From a virus: a stretch of 64,000 nt of DNA. Made by a program: the position numbers and the translations under genes. The stretch is taken from IMG/VR virus record IMGVR_UViG_3300009008_000008, positions 62,001-126,000 of that record. One strand, given 5' to 3'. Below, piece by piece: positions 55,501-64,000 of this stretch. The stretch's first letter is position 1. The number at the start of each line of letters is the position of its first letter. The notes below the pieces were generated by a model that was not told where the DNA came from, made no database searches, and saw only the letters and a list, made by a program, of their open reading frames with translations.

Positions 55501-57375
55501 ATGGCTATCAAGATAATCGATCCCAAACAGGCGTCCTATGCGAAGGTCTTCGAAGACCTCCAGAAGAATGTTGAGGCGCGTGTTGACTTCAATAGCTGGA
55601 AAGATTTCTACGAAAGCGGTAGTGGTGTTACCGTCACCCAGTTGTTGGCAGGTCTCGGTTCCTTTTTGTCCTACAACTCTCTGGCTTCACGCCGTGAGAG
55701 CGGTCTTTACACAGCCAAACTCCGCAGCTCTCTTTACAGCCTTTGCGATACTCTAGGTTATCCCCCAAACCGAAAACTCTCCGCTCAACTCCGCCTACAG
55801 ATGACTATCAACCAACCTCAGTTCTGGGACCGTACGATCCCTCTCGGGGTTCTAGGTGGTGTTTCTTTGTCCTTGATCGATAGTCATCATTTTACAGGTG
55901 GTGACCACCTCATTAACGTGGTATGTGGAGAGTGGGAAACCTTTACTTATACATCTGACACCAACAGGGCGTTCGCTGAGATCCAGTTTCCTGACCTGGA
56001 TATTGACGCGATTGATAACCGGTTTATCGAGCTCTACATCAACGGCGAAAAGATCGAGCTTACCCTGTACCCGGAAGAGATGACGGAACAGAACGTCCTA
56101 CTCAAAACAATGGCGGATAGGCTGTCCTTGGTCTTTGGGTTCCAAAATCTGGGTCGCCAGCTTCTTAAGGGAGATAACATAGAGCTCAAGTATATCAGGG
56201 TCCACGGGGTTCCAACAACGGGCTATAACTTACCGAATGCCCAGCTGGATATCGAGGGTGTGGTTGCTCATGACATGCAGTTGATTGAGAACCTCGCTGC
56301 CCCTGACCCAATGATTAAGCTGACGCGGGTAGCCAGTGGTTACTTTGCCTCCAAACGTCGGATGGTTTCACGTGAGGATCACGAGTTCCTTATCATGAGC
56401 TATGAGGGCATCATATCTGCCAAGGTTAATCCCGGTTGGTGTCAGATCGAGGATGGTGAAGGGAACATCACCAACTATTACGAGAAATATTTCTCACCCA
56501 AGGAATGCCGTGAAGCAGGAGGTAATTGGAAACGCCCTTTTGAGTGTTGTACCATCGAGATCGCTTATCTATACATTGATGAGCACATTATGCTGGATAC
56601 CGAAGAGGACCACATCTTAACCTATTTGGATGAGTTCCGGATGCAAGGCGAAGAGATCATTTTTCGGGACCCAGAAGTTGTATTGGTAGACGCACAGGTC
56701 GTGATTGTGATGCAAGAGGGTACGGATACTGCAGGGTTTGATGATTACATGCGGGATGCCCTTGAGAAGCAGATGTTTATCCTAGGGGGTAAGTTTTCGA
56801 CGGCGGAGATTGTAGCGGCAGGTAATATGTTGGATGGTGTTATCAGAACTTATTTGACCAAACCTATCGCGGACCGTCAACTCCCCTTCTGGAAGTACTT
56901 CAAGCTGCGTACGGTAGCTGTGACCTACACGACTGACCAAGCAGAAGTGCTTGAGTTTGGTTCCTCTCCTGATAGTGGTTACCAGCAGGATTGTGTTTAC
57001 GGGGCTCTTTGCTTACACATTGCCAAAGGTGGTGAGGGTAACACTGGTGAGTTTGAGATCTGGGTTGACGGCCAGTTGTGGCGTACAGAGACGACCGACG
57101 TTCCTTACAACTCTACTGGTGAATGGGACTTCCTGTCACTCGAGGAACTCTACCTCAGTTCCAACATCAACCACCAGGTTATGATTAAACCAGTCAATGC
57201 TAACAGCCATATCTTGGTGAACAAGATTGTGTATGATGCTCGTGGGTATGAGGCTAAGACTGACGGCGCGGTAGGCGCCACCCAAGGCGCCGCCCATAGT
57301 GGGGCTGTTGAGTTTGATTCTTACGTCAAACTCAACCAGCATGGAACCCTGACGTTTAACGTGATGCCAGAGTGA
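55501..57375 (+). CDS. Baseplate wedge protein (gp6/gpJ-like)
   Basis: The main wedge subunit that links gp25 to the tail fibre network. 624 residues. The N-terminal helical region (FNSWKDFYESGSGVTVTQLL, SYNSLASRRESGLYTAKL) matches the gp6/J family, followed by beta-rich domains. The order gp25-gp6-gpI is that of P2 W-J-I. Longer than P2 gpJ (about 300 aa) and close to T4 gp6 (660 aa). Confidence 0.85.
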   Translation: MAIKIIDPKQASYAKVFEDLQKNVEARVDFNSWKDFYESGSGVTVTQLLAGLGSFLSYNSLASRRESGLYTAKLRSSLYSLCDTLGYPPNRKLSAQLRLQMTINQPQFWDRTIPLGVLGGVSLSLIDSHHFTGGDHLINVVCGEWETFTYTSDTNRAFAEIQFPDLDIDAIDNRFIELYINGEKIELTLYPEEMTEQNVLLKTMADRLSLVFGFQNLGRQLLKGDNIELKYIRVHGVPTTGYNLPNAQLDIEGVVAHDMQLIENLAAPDPMIKLTRVASGYFASKRRMVSREDHEFLIMSYEGIISAKVNPGWCQIEDGEGNITNYYEKYFSPKECREAGGNWKRPFECCTIEIAYLYIDEHIMLDTEEDHILTYLDEFRMQGEEIIFRDPEVVLVDAQVVIVMQEGTDTAGFDDYMRDALEKQMFILGGKFSTAEIVAAGNMLDGVIRTYLTKPIADRQLPFWKYFKLRTVAVTYTTDQAEVLEFGSSPDSGYQQDCVYGALCLHIAKGGEGNTGEFEIWVDGQLWRTETTDVPYNSTGEWDFLSLEELYLSSNINHQVMIKPVNANSHILVNKIVYDARGYEAKTDGAVGATQGAAHSGAVEFDSYVKLNQHGTLTFNVMPE

Positions 57376-57379
57376 CCTG

Positions 57380-60300
57380 ATGGTAACCAAAACTCCGCAC
57401 TCGATGCGGATTTTTAACAAGTCAATTGCCAACGTAGAGGACTATTTTCCATACGAACTCCGCGGCGAACCCCTGTACCAAAAGGTTGCAGAGCTCTCCC
57501 AATGGATTGTCGAGGAGTTCCATGATAAAGACATCCGCAAGGTCCGTAACTTTTGGAACGCGGGCCATGAGGATTTCGATGCCTCTGCTGTCCTCAAGAT
57601 GCTTGGTGGGGAGATCTACGACAAACATCTCTTTAATGAGACATCAAAGACGACCCTCACACACCTCATAAGCCGCCTTTACAACCTCAAGGGTACCTAT
57701 AAGGGCCTTCGCTTGTTGCTGGGCTTGTTGGACCTTGACGGGACTGTGTACGAATGGTGGAAAATCAACCGTGACATTGAACGTCAACAAGGTGAGTGGG
57801 AAACCTGGATCGCCGACCCGTCTATCGGTGAAGACGGGATGGAACCCTGCACGGTTATCATTGATCTTGGTGTTGGTGACTGGGTTCTCGATGAAACCCT
57901 AGACGAACGCCTCGCACTCCTGATCCAGACCTTTTTGTGGGTATGCGTCAAGGTTGACGAGATTCGTTGGCTCAAGCCCATCATTGATCAGGTAGAGTCT
58001 AGTACCTTATTCAATTCTGAAATGGAGATTTATACCGCCGACCGGTATAACGCTCTCCGCTTTTATTGCCCTAACGTTCCCATTGTTGGGATTGGTTGGG
58101 ACACTCCCACTAAAGTCTATGATTGTCCAATTGTAGGTGAGTTCACCGTTCTCTCCATCACAGACCCAAATCGTGTGTTGGTATTGGCCGCCGACCACTA
58201 TTACGAAGAAGAGTTACCTTTGTGGTACGGTATCGACCCAGATTGGGTATGGTATGTCGGTGAAGGCGGATACCTCATTCCGGGAGAGCATCGTGAATTT
58301 ACCCTGACAGTCGGTGAATTTGTTGTTGGGGAAGGATACGACGTTACTGTAGGGTTGGACTGGAGCCTACAGGTCCAACCGGATATTTGGGTTCCCGAAT
58401 CCCCGGGAATCCAATACGTAGGTGAATGCCCTGGCTTTCCTGGGTTTCCAGTCGCTGGTTCCATTATTGAACGGATTGAACAAACTCACGAGGTGGAAAC
58501 ACCCTACCAGATTATTAATGAGTTTGTTGTTAGCCCAGAGAGGGTCGTTTCCGACCAGTATGTAGTCTGGGCGCCGTTACCCCTACCTTGGTCTGAGGAG
58601 TGCTGGCAATACGTAGGCACTTTTGATGTAGGTCCTGATGAGACGGTAGGTGTTAACTGGAGGCAGTATGAGTACTTCCCCTCAGGGATTCAGATTACCC
58701 ACCAAGAGATTGGTCTGGCTGAGGATCATTTCATCAACGCCAGTATCCTGTCAGAGTTGGATTTTCCGACTATCATGGCTGTGGCTGAGGATTCAATCCC
58801 AGAAGATCTTGCCTACCAAGTGGATTGGGCGCAGTTTACAGGAGGTGACTTGATCGCAGAGCGTTTCCTTGAGGTGGGGGACGCCGTTGCTAATCCAGTG
58901 GTGGGTGGTTTTAACGTCGGAGACTTTACCGAGGACTTCACAATCCTTGAGCGGCACTACAGCCGACAAAATGAGGATGGTACTTACTACTATCTAAACT
59001 GGTTGGAGATGCCCCTTCAAGAGGTAGAACTCTCCAATCGGGTGATCGTCTCGACCGACAATCTGGTAGGTCACTTCACAGTAGGTGCCTACGAAGTTGG
59101 ATCCACCTTGATCGTTGGAGATTTCAAAGTAGGTGATTGGTCACACCATGTCCTCCCAGCAGACGCCAATATATATGCCGCAATGGCGGACCTACAATCG
59201 CATACCGAACTAGGATTTGACAATGTTTCGCCAGACTTGAGACAGGACCTTTTTGGTGACATTGAAACGTCCGCTGAAGAACTAGAGTCCGCGTTCCTGA
59301 CATCGGTTGTCGGGGACTTTATTATTGGGGATGGAACACACCTTGCAGGGTACGGTTCACACCTTAGCCACATTGAGACAGTAGAAGGTGCGTTCTACGG
59401 TCCCTACTCTCGGTCGACTCCGAGTTGGACAGAAGCCAGCGGTGAACACCACCTGTACCGGGCTGGCGGCCAGCATACCATCGGATCCTTTGTTGTTGGT
59501 GGGGGGTACCAAGAACTTCTGCCGTGGTTCCAAGCTGATACTGAAATTGATTGGGCGACCGTTATTCCGGTTGATGACCCCTACGAGGTGTTACTAGAAG
59601 AGCGGGCAGTTGATCATTGGTTGGACCTCGACAAGAATCGATTTGACTTCTCTTATTTGGAGGACCTAGATCCTGTTCTAGTACGCGTAGGTGATCCGCT
59701 TGTCGGCGCTTTCGATGTCGGTCAAGTACTAGCTCGTCGTACTTCTGACAAACATTGGTTTCACCACCATCATGACGTGGTTGAAGTTGGAGCCTTTCAC
59801 GTAGGTGAGATTGATGTGGGACAGGTCCACGAACACAGGGACCTTGAGGGGCCGTGGCCTGTAGTCGGCGTCTCCCACCTCAGGCAACCGGAACAAGAGG
59901 TGGGCTTTGTTGGTCACTACTCTGCTAACCCAGAGGCCACTGTAGGCGCTTTCATTGTAGGGGCTCATGCGGTAGGAAGCCTTACGGTCGGGGACTTCAT
60001 CGTTGGTAACTCTAACTACCACGTGTTGCCAGATTCCGTCCACTATGTTACCTCCAACCTGACTCTCTCCCAAGAGGTAGAATCTTTTGCCGGGACCATA
60101 GATTCAGATGATAGTTGGGGCCAACAACAGGTTGAAACAGAGATCTGGACAAACCTTCAACTAATCGTCGGGCAGTTTGTTGTTGGTGCCGAGGTTGTTC
60201 GTGGTTGGGGTTCTTCTCTGCATACGCTGGAAGATGAAGTCCTTGCTTCTGCTTATGATGTGTCCCAGCCCTACGTCGAAGCAGAAGCCCAGTCAGTTCC

Positions 60301-63300
60301 CAACCTGGTAGGTACCATCGTTATTGGGCAGTTCGTTGTCGGTCCTTCGATTAACCTTGAGTGGTTTGGCCACGATGAAGTAGACTCAATTACCACGAAC
60401 GTGCCCAGTGATGACCTCCTGGGGTTTGCTCCTACCCTCGAGGACCTTGCAAGTGACCTTAGGGCTCAAGACCCCCTAAGGTTTGTCCTAGGTGCCCTCG
60501 AGGGATTGGTAAGCAGCGCCCCTGTTCAGGTGAATGACTTTGAGGTCGGTGGCTTTACAGTAGGCGAACAGTACCAAGGTACTACAGACGGGCATTTTTA
60601 CAAGGAAGCCCTGGAATTTCCCTTGGTAGGGTCCTTTGATGTAGGGGCCACTGTTATCGAACCCTTCGTTCAAACTCGGTTGTATGGCCCACTATTAGTT
60701 GGGGAATTTGACGTTGGGTCCACTGAGATCGGCTCTGACGTTGAGGCCTCCCGTCTTTACGGTCCGACGGTTAATCCTGTCGCTATTGGTCATTTCCGTG
60801 TACCAGAACAGGAAGCTTATTTCGAGCAAAGGTTTAACCTGAGTCCTTCTTTGCTGGTCGGGGAGTTTACCGTAACGTCCCATGAGGTAGGGGGCTTAAC
60901 AGTAGGGTCCTTCATTGTTGGAGGTGCCGACCATCATGTGATCGAACACCAGGACTTCATCTTTGACCTCACGGGTGTTGGTCTCCAAGAAGCCCTAACA
61001 TCGACTGTTGAACTGGGAACCGACCAATTAGAGGTCGGAGACAGCCAGACTTCGATTGATACCCCTTACTCTGAAATCGTCGGAAAATTTGTCGTTGGCG
61101 CCGCCACTGTTAGCGGGATGGCGGACACTCTTGATAGTTCAACAACAGGTTCCTACTTTGAGAGTGCCTATGTTCCAACGTTTGACAACCAAGTGGATCC
61201 ACATGAGTTCGTTCCTAATTATGTGGGGGCCTTCCTCGTCGGTGAGTTTACGGTAGGCTTCAAGACAGATTGGACCCGGTTATCAGAAGAAGTTGGGGTC
61301 GAAACGTCGGTATCTGCCACAGATGAATTGGATACCTTGTCGGCTGTTGAGACTTGGACGGATCCCTATAACTTGGACCCGATGCGTTTCGACTGGAGTG
61401 TTCTCGAAGACCCCGAAGTCGAACACCATCCTACTCTTGTTGGACAATTTATAATAGGTGCCCATACCCTAGGAAATCTGCAAGAGCGTCACACCGCTAC
61501 TGACGGGCATTGGGTAGGGGACGTTGCTCGCTTGGTCGAAGTTGGTGAGTTGCTTGTAGGAGCTTTTGACGTAGGACAATCTTTGGTTGTCCCTACTTTA
61601 CATCCCGTTGGTTCTGACCCATTAGGTATCAGCCACTTACGGGCCCCTCACCAAGAACACTCGATGGTCGAAGAATTCCAGTTGAATGCTGGGGTTATCG
61701 TCGGTCGGTTTAACGTTGACTTGGTGGCTGTAGACGAATCGTTGGTTGTTGGGGCTTTCAACGTTAGTGGGGCAGAGGCTAACGTACTACCACACAAGAA
61801 CTACATCACAGACCAAATAGGCGTCCAGGAAGTATCTAACATAGAACAACCAGTTGGGGTTGGCCAAGAATTCGACCATCAATTGACGGTTGCTTATGAA
61901 GACAGCCAAATGGCGTTTGTCGGGTCCTTCCTTGTGGGAGAGGCCAATATATTTGGTCACACATCGGTTCAAGAAGCGGTTATCGAGGAAGGGTTCAGCG
62001 ACACTGTTACACCTCATGTCGTAGTGGTTGGTCCTCGATTAGTCGGTACCTTTAACGTTGGTGCGGACTCGGACTGGGTGGGTGCTGACGTTCATGTGGT
62101 CTATGAAGAACCTATGACCTCAGATGATACGTTTAATGCCCTCCAGAGGTCCTACCTCGCGAGTTCCCTGGATGGACTACCCTTAGATCGTTTTGACTTC
62201 TCGGGCCTGCCTAACACCTCTCAGGCCCCTTTGCAGGTGAACGGATTTATTGTTGATGATGGAACGGTGGTTGGCCAGCAGTTAGCTCAAGCGTCAGACG
62301 GTCATTATACAAGGACCGAATTCCTGTCCGAGGGTATCCCACATCTTGAATCCACCGTTTATCCACTGCTGGTTGGCGATTTCACGGTTGGGGTAGCAGA
62401 TGCCATAGGCGACCAGATTGCGGTTGATGAAGAGGTAGATAGTTATCAGTTCGAGAAAGTGCTAGAAGGGCCCGCTGGAGGTCTTCCAGGCGTGTCCCAT
62501 CTGACGTTCGGGGACCAAGACGTTGCCTATCAAGAAACTTGTGATGTTAATCCACGTGCCACCGTTGGGTCTTTTGTGGTCGGCTCTAACTTGGTCGGTT
62601 CTTTGGTCGTTAATGAATTCCTGGTGGGTGCTGCCGACTACTATGTAATGAGCGATGAGGATTGGACCGCCTCTGATCAGATCACTCACCTGGAACAAGG
62701 CGAAGCCTTCGATGACACCGCTCCTCCGATGGATTCTGCTTTTACCACAGGAACGCAAGGTACCTCGGTTACAACTCCGGTGACCCAGACCGTAGGATCT
62801 TTCATCGTTGGACAGGACATCGTTCGAGGACATACCTGCCAGTTAGACATTCACCAGGAATTGGGGGACGCGATCTTCCACGATGAATATAACACTTCAA
62901 TATTGGTCGGAGACTATCCTGTCGGGGCTTTTGTTGTCGGGCACCAAAATACCGATTTTCTCTCTGACATAAGGCAAGCGGTTGGCTTTGACCAACAGGT
63001 GGCTTCTGATGACAACCACCATGTGATGGCCGAAACGTCTTTGGAATCTACCCATGTAGGACTCCAGGAACTACCCCTACAGCTTTTGTCGGACCTACAT
63101 ACCATCGAGATCCCACAAATGGTTGGGCAGTTTGTTGTAGGTTCAGAATCTATGGTGGGTGCCCAGCAAGTAACAGGAACATCTGACGGTCACCACATGG
63201 TGCCACGGCTGGAGGTTCTTGAAGTCGGGGCTTTTACAGTCGGTTTTGTGTTGGTAGGATCCTATGAAGTACACGAAGAGTTGGTGCGTCCCTCAGATAT

Positions 63301-64000
63301 AGGGGCCTCTCACTTGTCTAGCCCTTACCAGGATGTTGAACTCTCAGACACGGTCAAGGTTAACTGTCCATTGGTTGTGGGTAACTTTAATATCTTCAGC
63401 CTGCCTGTAAGTGAAGACCTGATAGTAGACCGGTTCTTTGTAGGTGCTGCCACACATTACATCCAAGAGGACAAACCCTATGTCACTGACTGGTCCCAAG
63501 CCCTGGTAGAAGATTTTGACGTGGCAGGAAACCCTATAGGTGCCGAGGTAGTGATCCTTGGGTATCGCGAGGCTACCATTGAAAACAACCTTTACGATAA
63601 CTCAGGGGATGCTACGTCAGGGTTGGTTGAGAGCGTTTACATGGAAGGGCGTTTTGAATTTGACCTTCCCATGACTATCGAGGATCAAATCCTGGTAGAT
63701 GATGATTACTTAGAGGAGATGTTGGTAGCCATCCAGGACCAGCAAACCCTTTCGGATTCCTTGGACATTATCGAACTAGACGGTACTCGCACTACAACCT
63801 TGCCGGGTAACCAGATTCAGTCTGGGCATACCGATCAAGTGGTAACAGGCGCTTCCTTTGGTTTCGAGTCCACAGTGGCTATGGAGGAGGGACCCTACCC
63901 TGTTATAGGGACTTTCATTGTAGGGGATGGTACCGTAATATCAGGGGCTGAGAGTCGGCTGCAACTTGAGTATGAAGCCGACGATCTTATGTTCGCAGAC
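57380..64000 (+). CDS. Giant tail protein: gpI-like N-terminus plus long repeat region, partial
   Basis: Open from the ATG at 57380 to the last base of the window (2,207 codons with no stop). Residues about 1-200 match the P2 gpI tail-protein pattern (ISRLYNLKGTYKGLRLLL, then WWKI and RWLKPII), fitting the W-J-I order. The rest is built from short VG-F-VG strands such as LVGEFTVG, VGAFDVGQ and VGDFIVG. A super-unit of about 270-305 residues recurs, marked by an H(H/Y)V(L/I/M) element at nucleotide positions near 59140, 60013, 60929, 61773, 62636 and 63451. SDGH and (S/G)-SHLR-P-QE markers recur between them. Probably a baseplate-attached long fibre. The fusion and repeats are visible; the role is inference. 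Confidence 0.8.
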   Translation, partial: MVTKTPHSMRIFNKSIANVEDYFPYELRGEPLYQKVAELSQWIVEEFHDKDIRKVRNFWNAGHEDFDASAVLKMLGGEIYDKHLFNETSKTTLTHLISRLYNLKGTYKGLRLLLGLLDLDGTVYEWWKINRDIERQQGEWETWIADPSIGEDGMEPCTVIIDLGVGDWVLDETLDERLALLIQTFLWVCVKVDEIRWLKPIIDQVESSTLFNSEMEIYTADRYNALRFYCPNVPIVGIGWDTPTKVYDCPIVGEFTVLSITDPNRVLVLAADHYYEEELPLWYGIDPDWVWYVGEGGYLIPGEHREFTLTVGEFVVGEGYDVTVGLDWSLQVQPDIWVPESPGIQYVGECPGFPGFPVAGSIIERIEQTHEVETPYQIINEFVVSPERVVSDQYVVWAPLPLPWSEECWQYVGTFDVGPDETVGVNWRQYEYFPSGIQITHQEIGLAEDHFINASILSELDFPTIMAVAEDSIPEDLAYQVDWAQFTGGDLIAERFLEVGDAVANPVVGGFNVGDFTEDFTILERHYSRQNEDGTYYYLNWLEMPLQEVELSNRVIVSTDNLVGHFTVGAYEVGSTLIVGDFKVGDWSHHVLPADANIYAAMADLQSHTELGFDNVSPDLRQDLFGDIETSAEELESAFLTSVVGDFIIGDGTHLAGYGSHLSHIETVEGAFYGPYSRSTPSWTEASGEHHLYRAGGQHTIGSFVVGGGYQELLPWFQADTEIDWATVIPVDDPYEVLLEERAVDHWLDLDKNRFDFSYLEDLDPVLVRVGDPLVGAFDVGQVLARRTSDKHWFHHHHDVVEVGAFHVGEIDVGQVHEHRDLEGPWPVVGVSHLRQPEQEVGFVGHYSANPEATVGAFIVGAHAVGSLTVGDFIVGNSNYHVLPDSVHYVTSNLTLSQEVESFAGTIDSDDSWGQQQVETEIWTNLQLIVGQFVVGAEVVRGWGSSLHTLEDEVLASAYDVSQPYVEAEAQSVPNLVGTIVIGQFVVGPSINLEWFGHDEVDSITTNVPSDDLLGFAPTLEDLASDLRAQDPLRFVLGALEGLVSSAPVQVNDFEVGGFTVGEQYQGTTDGHFYKEALEFPLVGSFDVGATVIEPFVQTRLYGPLLVGEFDVGSTEIGSDVEASRLYGPTVNPVAIGHFRVPEQEAYFEQRFNLSPSLLVGEFTVTSHEVGGLTVGSFIVGGADHHVIEHQDFIFDLTGVGLQEALTSTVELGTDQLEVGDSQTSIDTPYSEIVGKFVVGAATVSGMADTLDSSTTGSYFESAYVPTFDNQVDPHEFVPNYVGAFLVGEFTVGFKTDWTRLSEEVGVETSVSATDELDTLSAVETWTDPYNLDPMRFDWSVLEDPEVEHHPTLVGQFIIGAHTLGNLQERHTATDGHWVGDVARLVEVGELLVGAFDVGQSLVVPTLHPVGSDPLGISHLRAPHQEHSMVEEFQLNAGVIVGRFNVDLVAVDESLVVGAFNVSGAEANVLPHKNYITDQIGVQEVSNIEQPVGVGQEFDHQLTVAYEDSQMAFVGSFLVGEANIFGHTSVQEAVIEEGFSDTVTPHVVVVGPRLVGTFNVGADSDWVGADVHVVYEEPMTSDDTFNALQRSYLASSLDGLPLDRFDFSGLPNTSQAPLQVNGFIVDDGTVVGQQLAQASDGHYTRTEFLSEGIPHLESTVYPLLVGDFTVGVADAIGDQIAVDEEVDSYQFEKVLEGPAGGLPGVSHLTFGDQDVAYQETCDVNPRATVGSFVVGSNLVGSLVVNEFLVGAADYYVMSDEDWTASDQITHLEQGEAFDDTAPPMDSAFTTGTQGTSVTTPVTQTVGSFIVGQDIVRGHTCQLDIHQELGDAIFHDEYNTSILVGDYPVGAFVVGHQNTDFLSDIRQAVGFDQQVASDDNHHVMAETSLESTHVGLQELPLQLLSDLHTIEIPQMVGQFVVGSESMVGAQQVTGTSDGHHMVPRLEVLEVGAFTVGFVLVGSYEVHEELVRPSDIGASHLSSPYQDVELSDTVKVNCPLVVGNFNIFSLPVSEDLIVDRFFVGAATHYIQEDKPYVTDWSQALVEDFDVAGNPIGAEVVILGYREATIENNLYDNSGDATSGLVESVYMEGRFEFDLPMTIEDQILVDDDYLEEMLVAIQDQQTLSDSLDIIELDGTRTTTLPGNQIQSGHTDQVVTGASFGFESTVAMEEGPYPVIGTFIVGDGTVISGAESRLQLEYEADDLMFAD

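Noticed and set aside
1-64000. CRISPR array, insertion sequence or transposase
   Set aside because: No regularly spaced direct repeats, transposase motifs or terminal inverted repeats with target duplications were found. Repeats seen are inside genes or are single inverted repeats.

Overview
The window is part of the genome of a large contractile-tailed bacteriophage (myovirus type). The evidence is a T4/P2-like tail module (sheath, tube, tape measure, gp53-like, hub, OB-fold spike, PAAR tip, gp25/W, gp6/J and gpI homologues), an HK97-type major capsid candidate, a nearly gap-free gene layout with ATGA/TAATG overlaps, several phage tRNAs, and phage nucleic-acid enzymes: split NAD-dependent DNA ligase, RuvC-type resolvase, two type II topoisomerase subunits, a type IB topoisomerase, a polymerase-A-like protein and QueC. 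The host cannot be named. The best promoters are ordinary sigma-70 type (TTGACA-17-TACAAT), so a bacterium with a standard housekeeping sigma factor is likely.

Layout. 1-9.1 kb (minus strand): a zinc-finger/PD-(D/E)XK homing-type endonuclease next to a NAD+ ligase that stops inside its OB fold, small helical paralogues, then probable virion genes that include topoisomerase IB. 9.2-11 kb (plus): RuvC and two small genes, then a terminator. 11-17.5 kb (minus): a possible sigma-like protein, an HNH endonuclease, and a tRNA/ncRNA cluster with five tRNA-like genes, small zinc-ribbon genes and several structured non-coding stretches. 17.5-29.7 kb (minus): DNA metabolism and regulation (GyrA/ParC-like, QueC, two basic proteins with a C-terminal helix-hairpin-helix resembling the RNA polymerase alpha CTD, GyrB/ParE-like, and a ligase-like protein lacking the catalytic lysine). 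29.7-30.65 kb: a 930-bp non-coding divergence zone with four strong inverted repeats, an origin or control-region candidate, followed by a plus-strand polymerase-A-like gene. 32.2-35.4 kb (minus): a kinase and zinc proteins. 35.8-64 kb (plus): the capsid and tail operon, ending in a giant repeat protein still open at the window edge (at least 2,207 codons).

Two promoter classes can be read. Sigma-70 promoters, three of which share a conserved initial transcript, precede basic and DNA-binding genes and topoisomerase genes (probably early). A recurrent (C/G)TTGTAAATA motif, resembling the T4 late element TATAAATA, precedes many other genes on both strands.

The most unusual feature is at 14090-14344. 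On the minus strand, directly upstream of an abnormal tRNA gene, lies a sequence that copies the GTPase-associated centre (L11/thiostrepton site) of bacterial 23S rRNA. A 35-nt 5' part and a 13-nt 3' part carrying the second hairpin loop are separated by a 195-nt structured insertion, and a closing stem flanks the whole. It looks like a phage RNA that imitates a ribosomal functional centre. A second densely folded stretch sits immediately upstream of tRNA-Gln.
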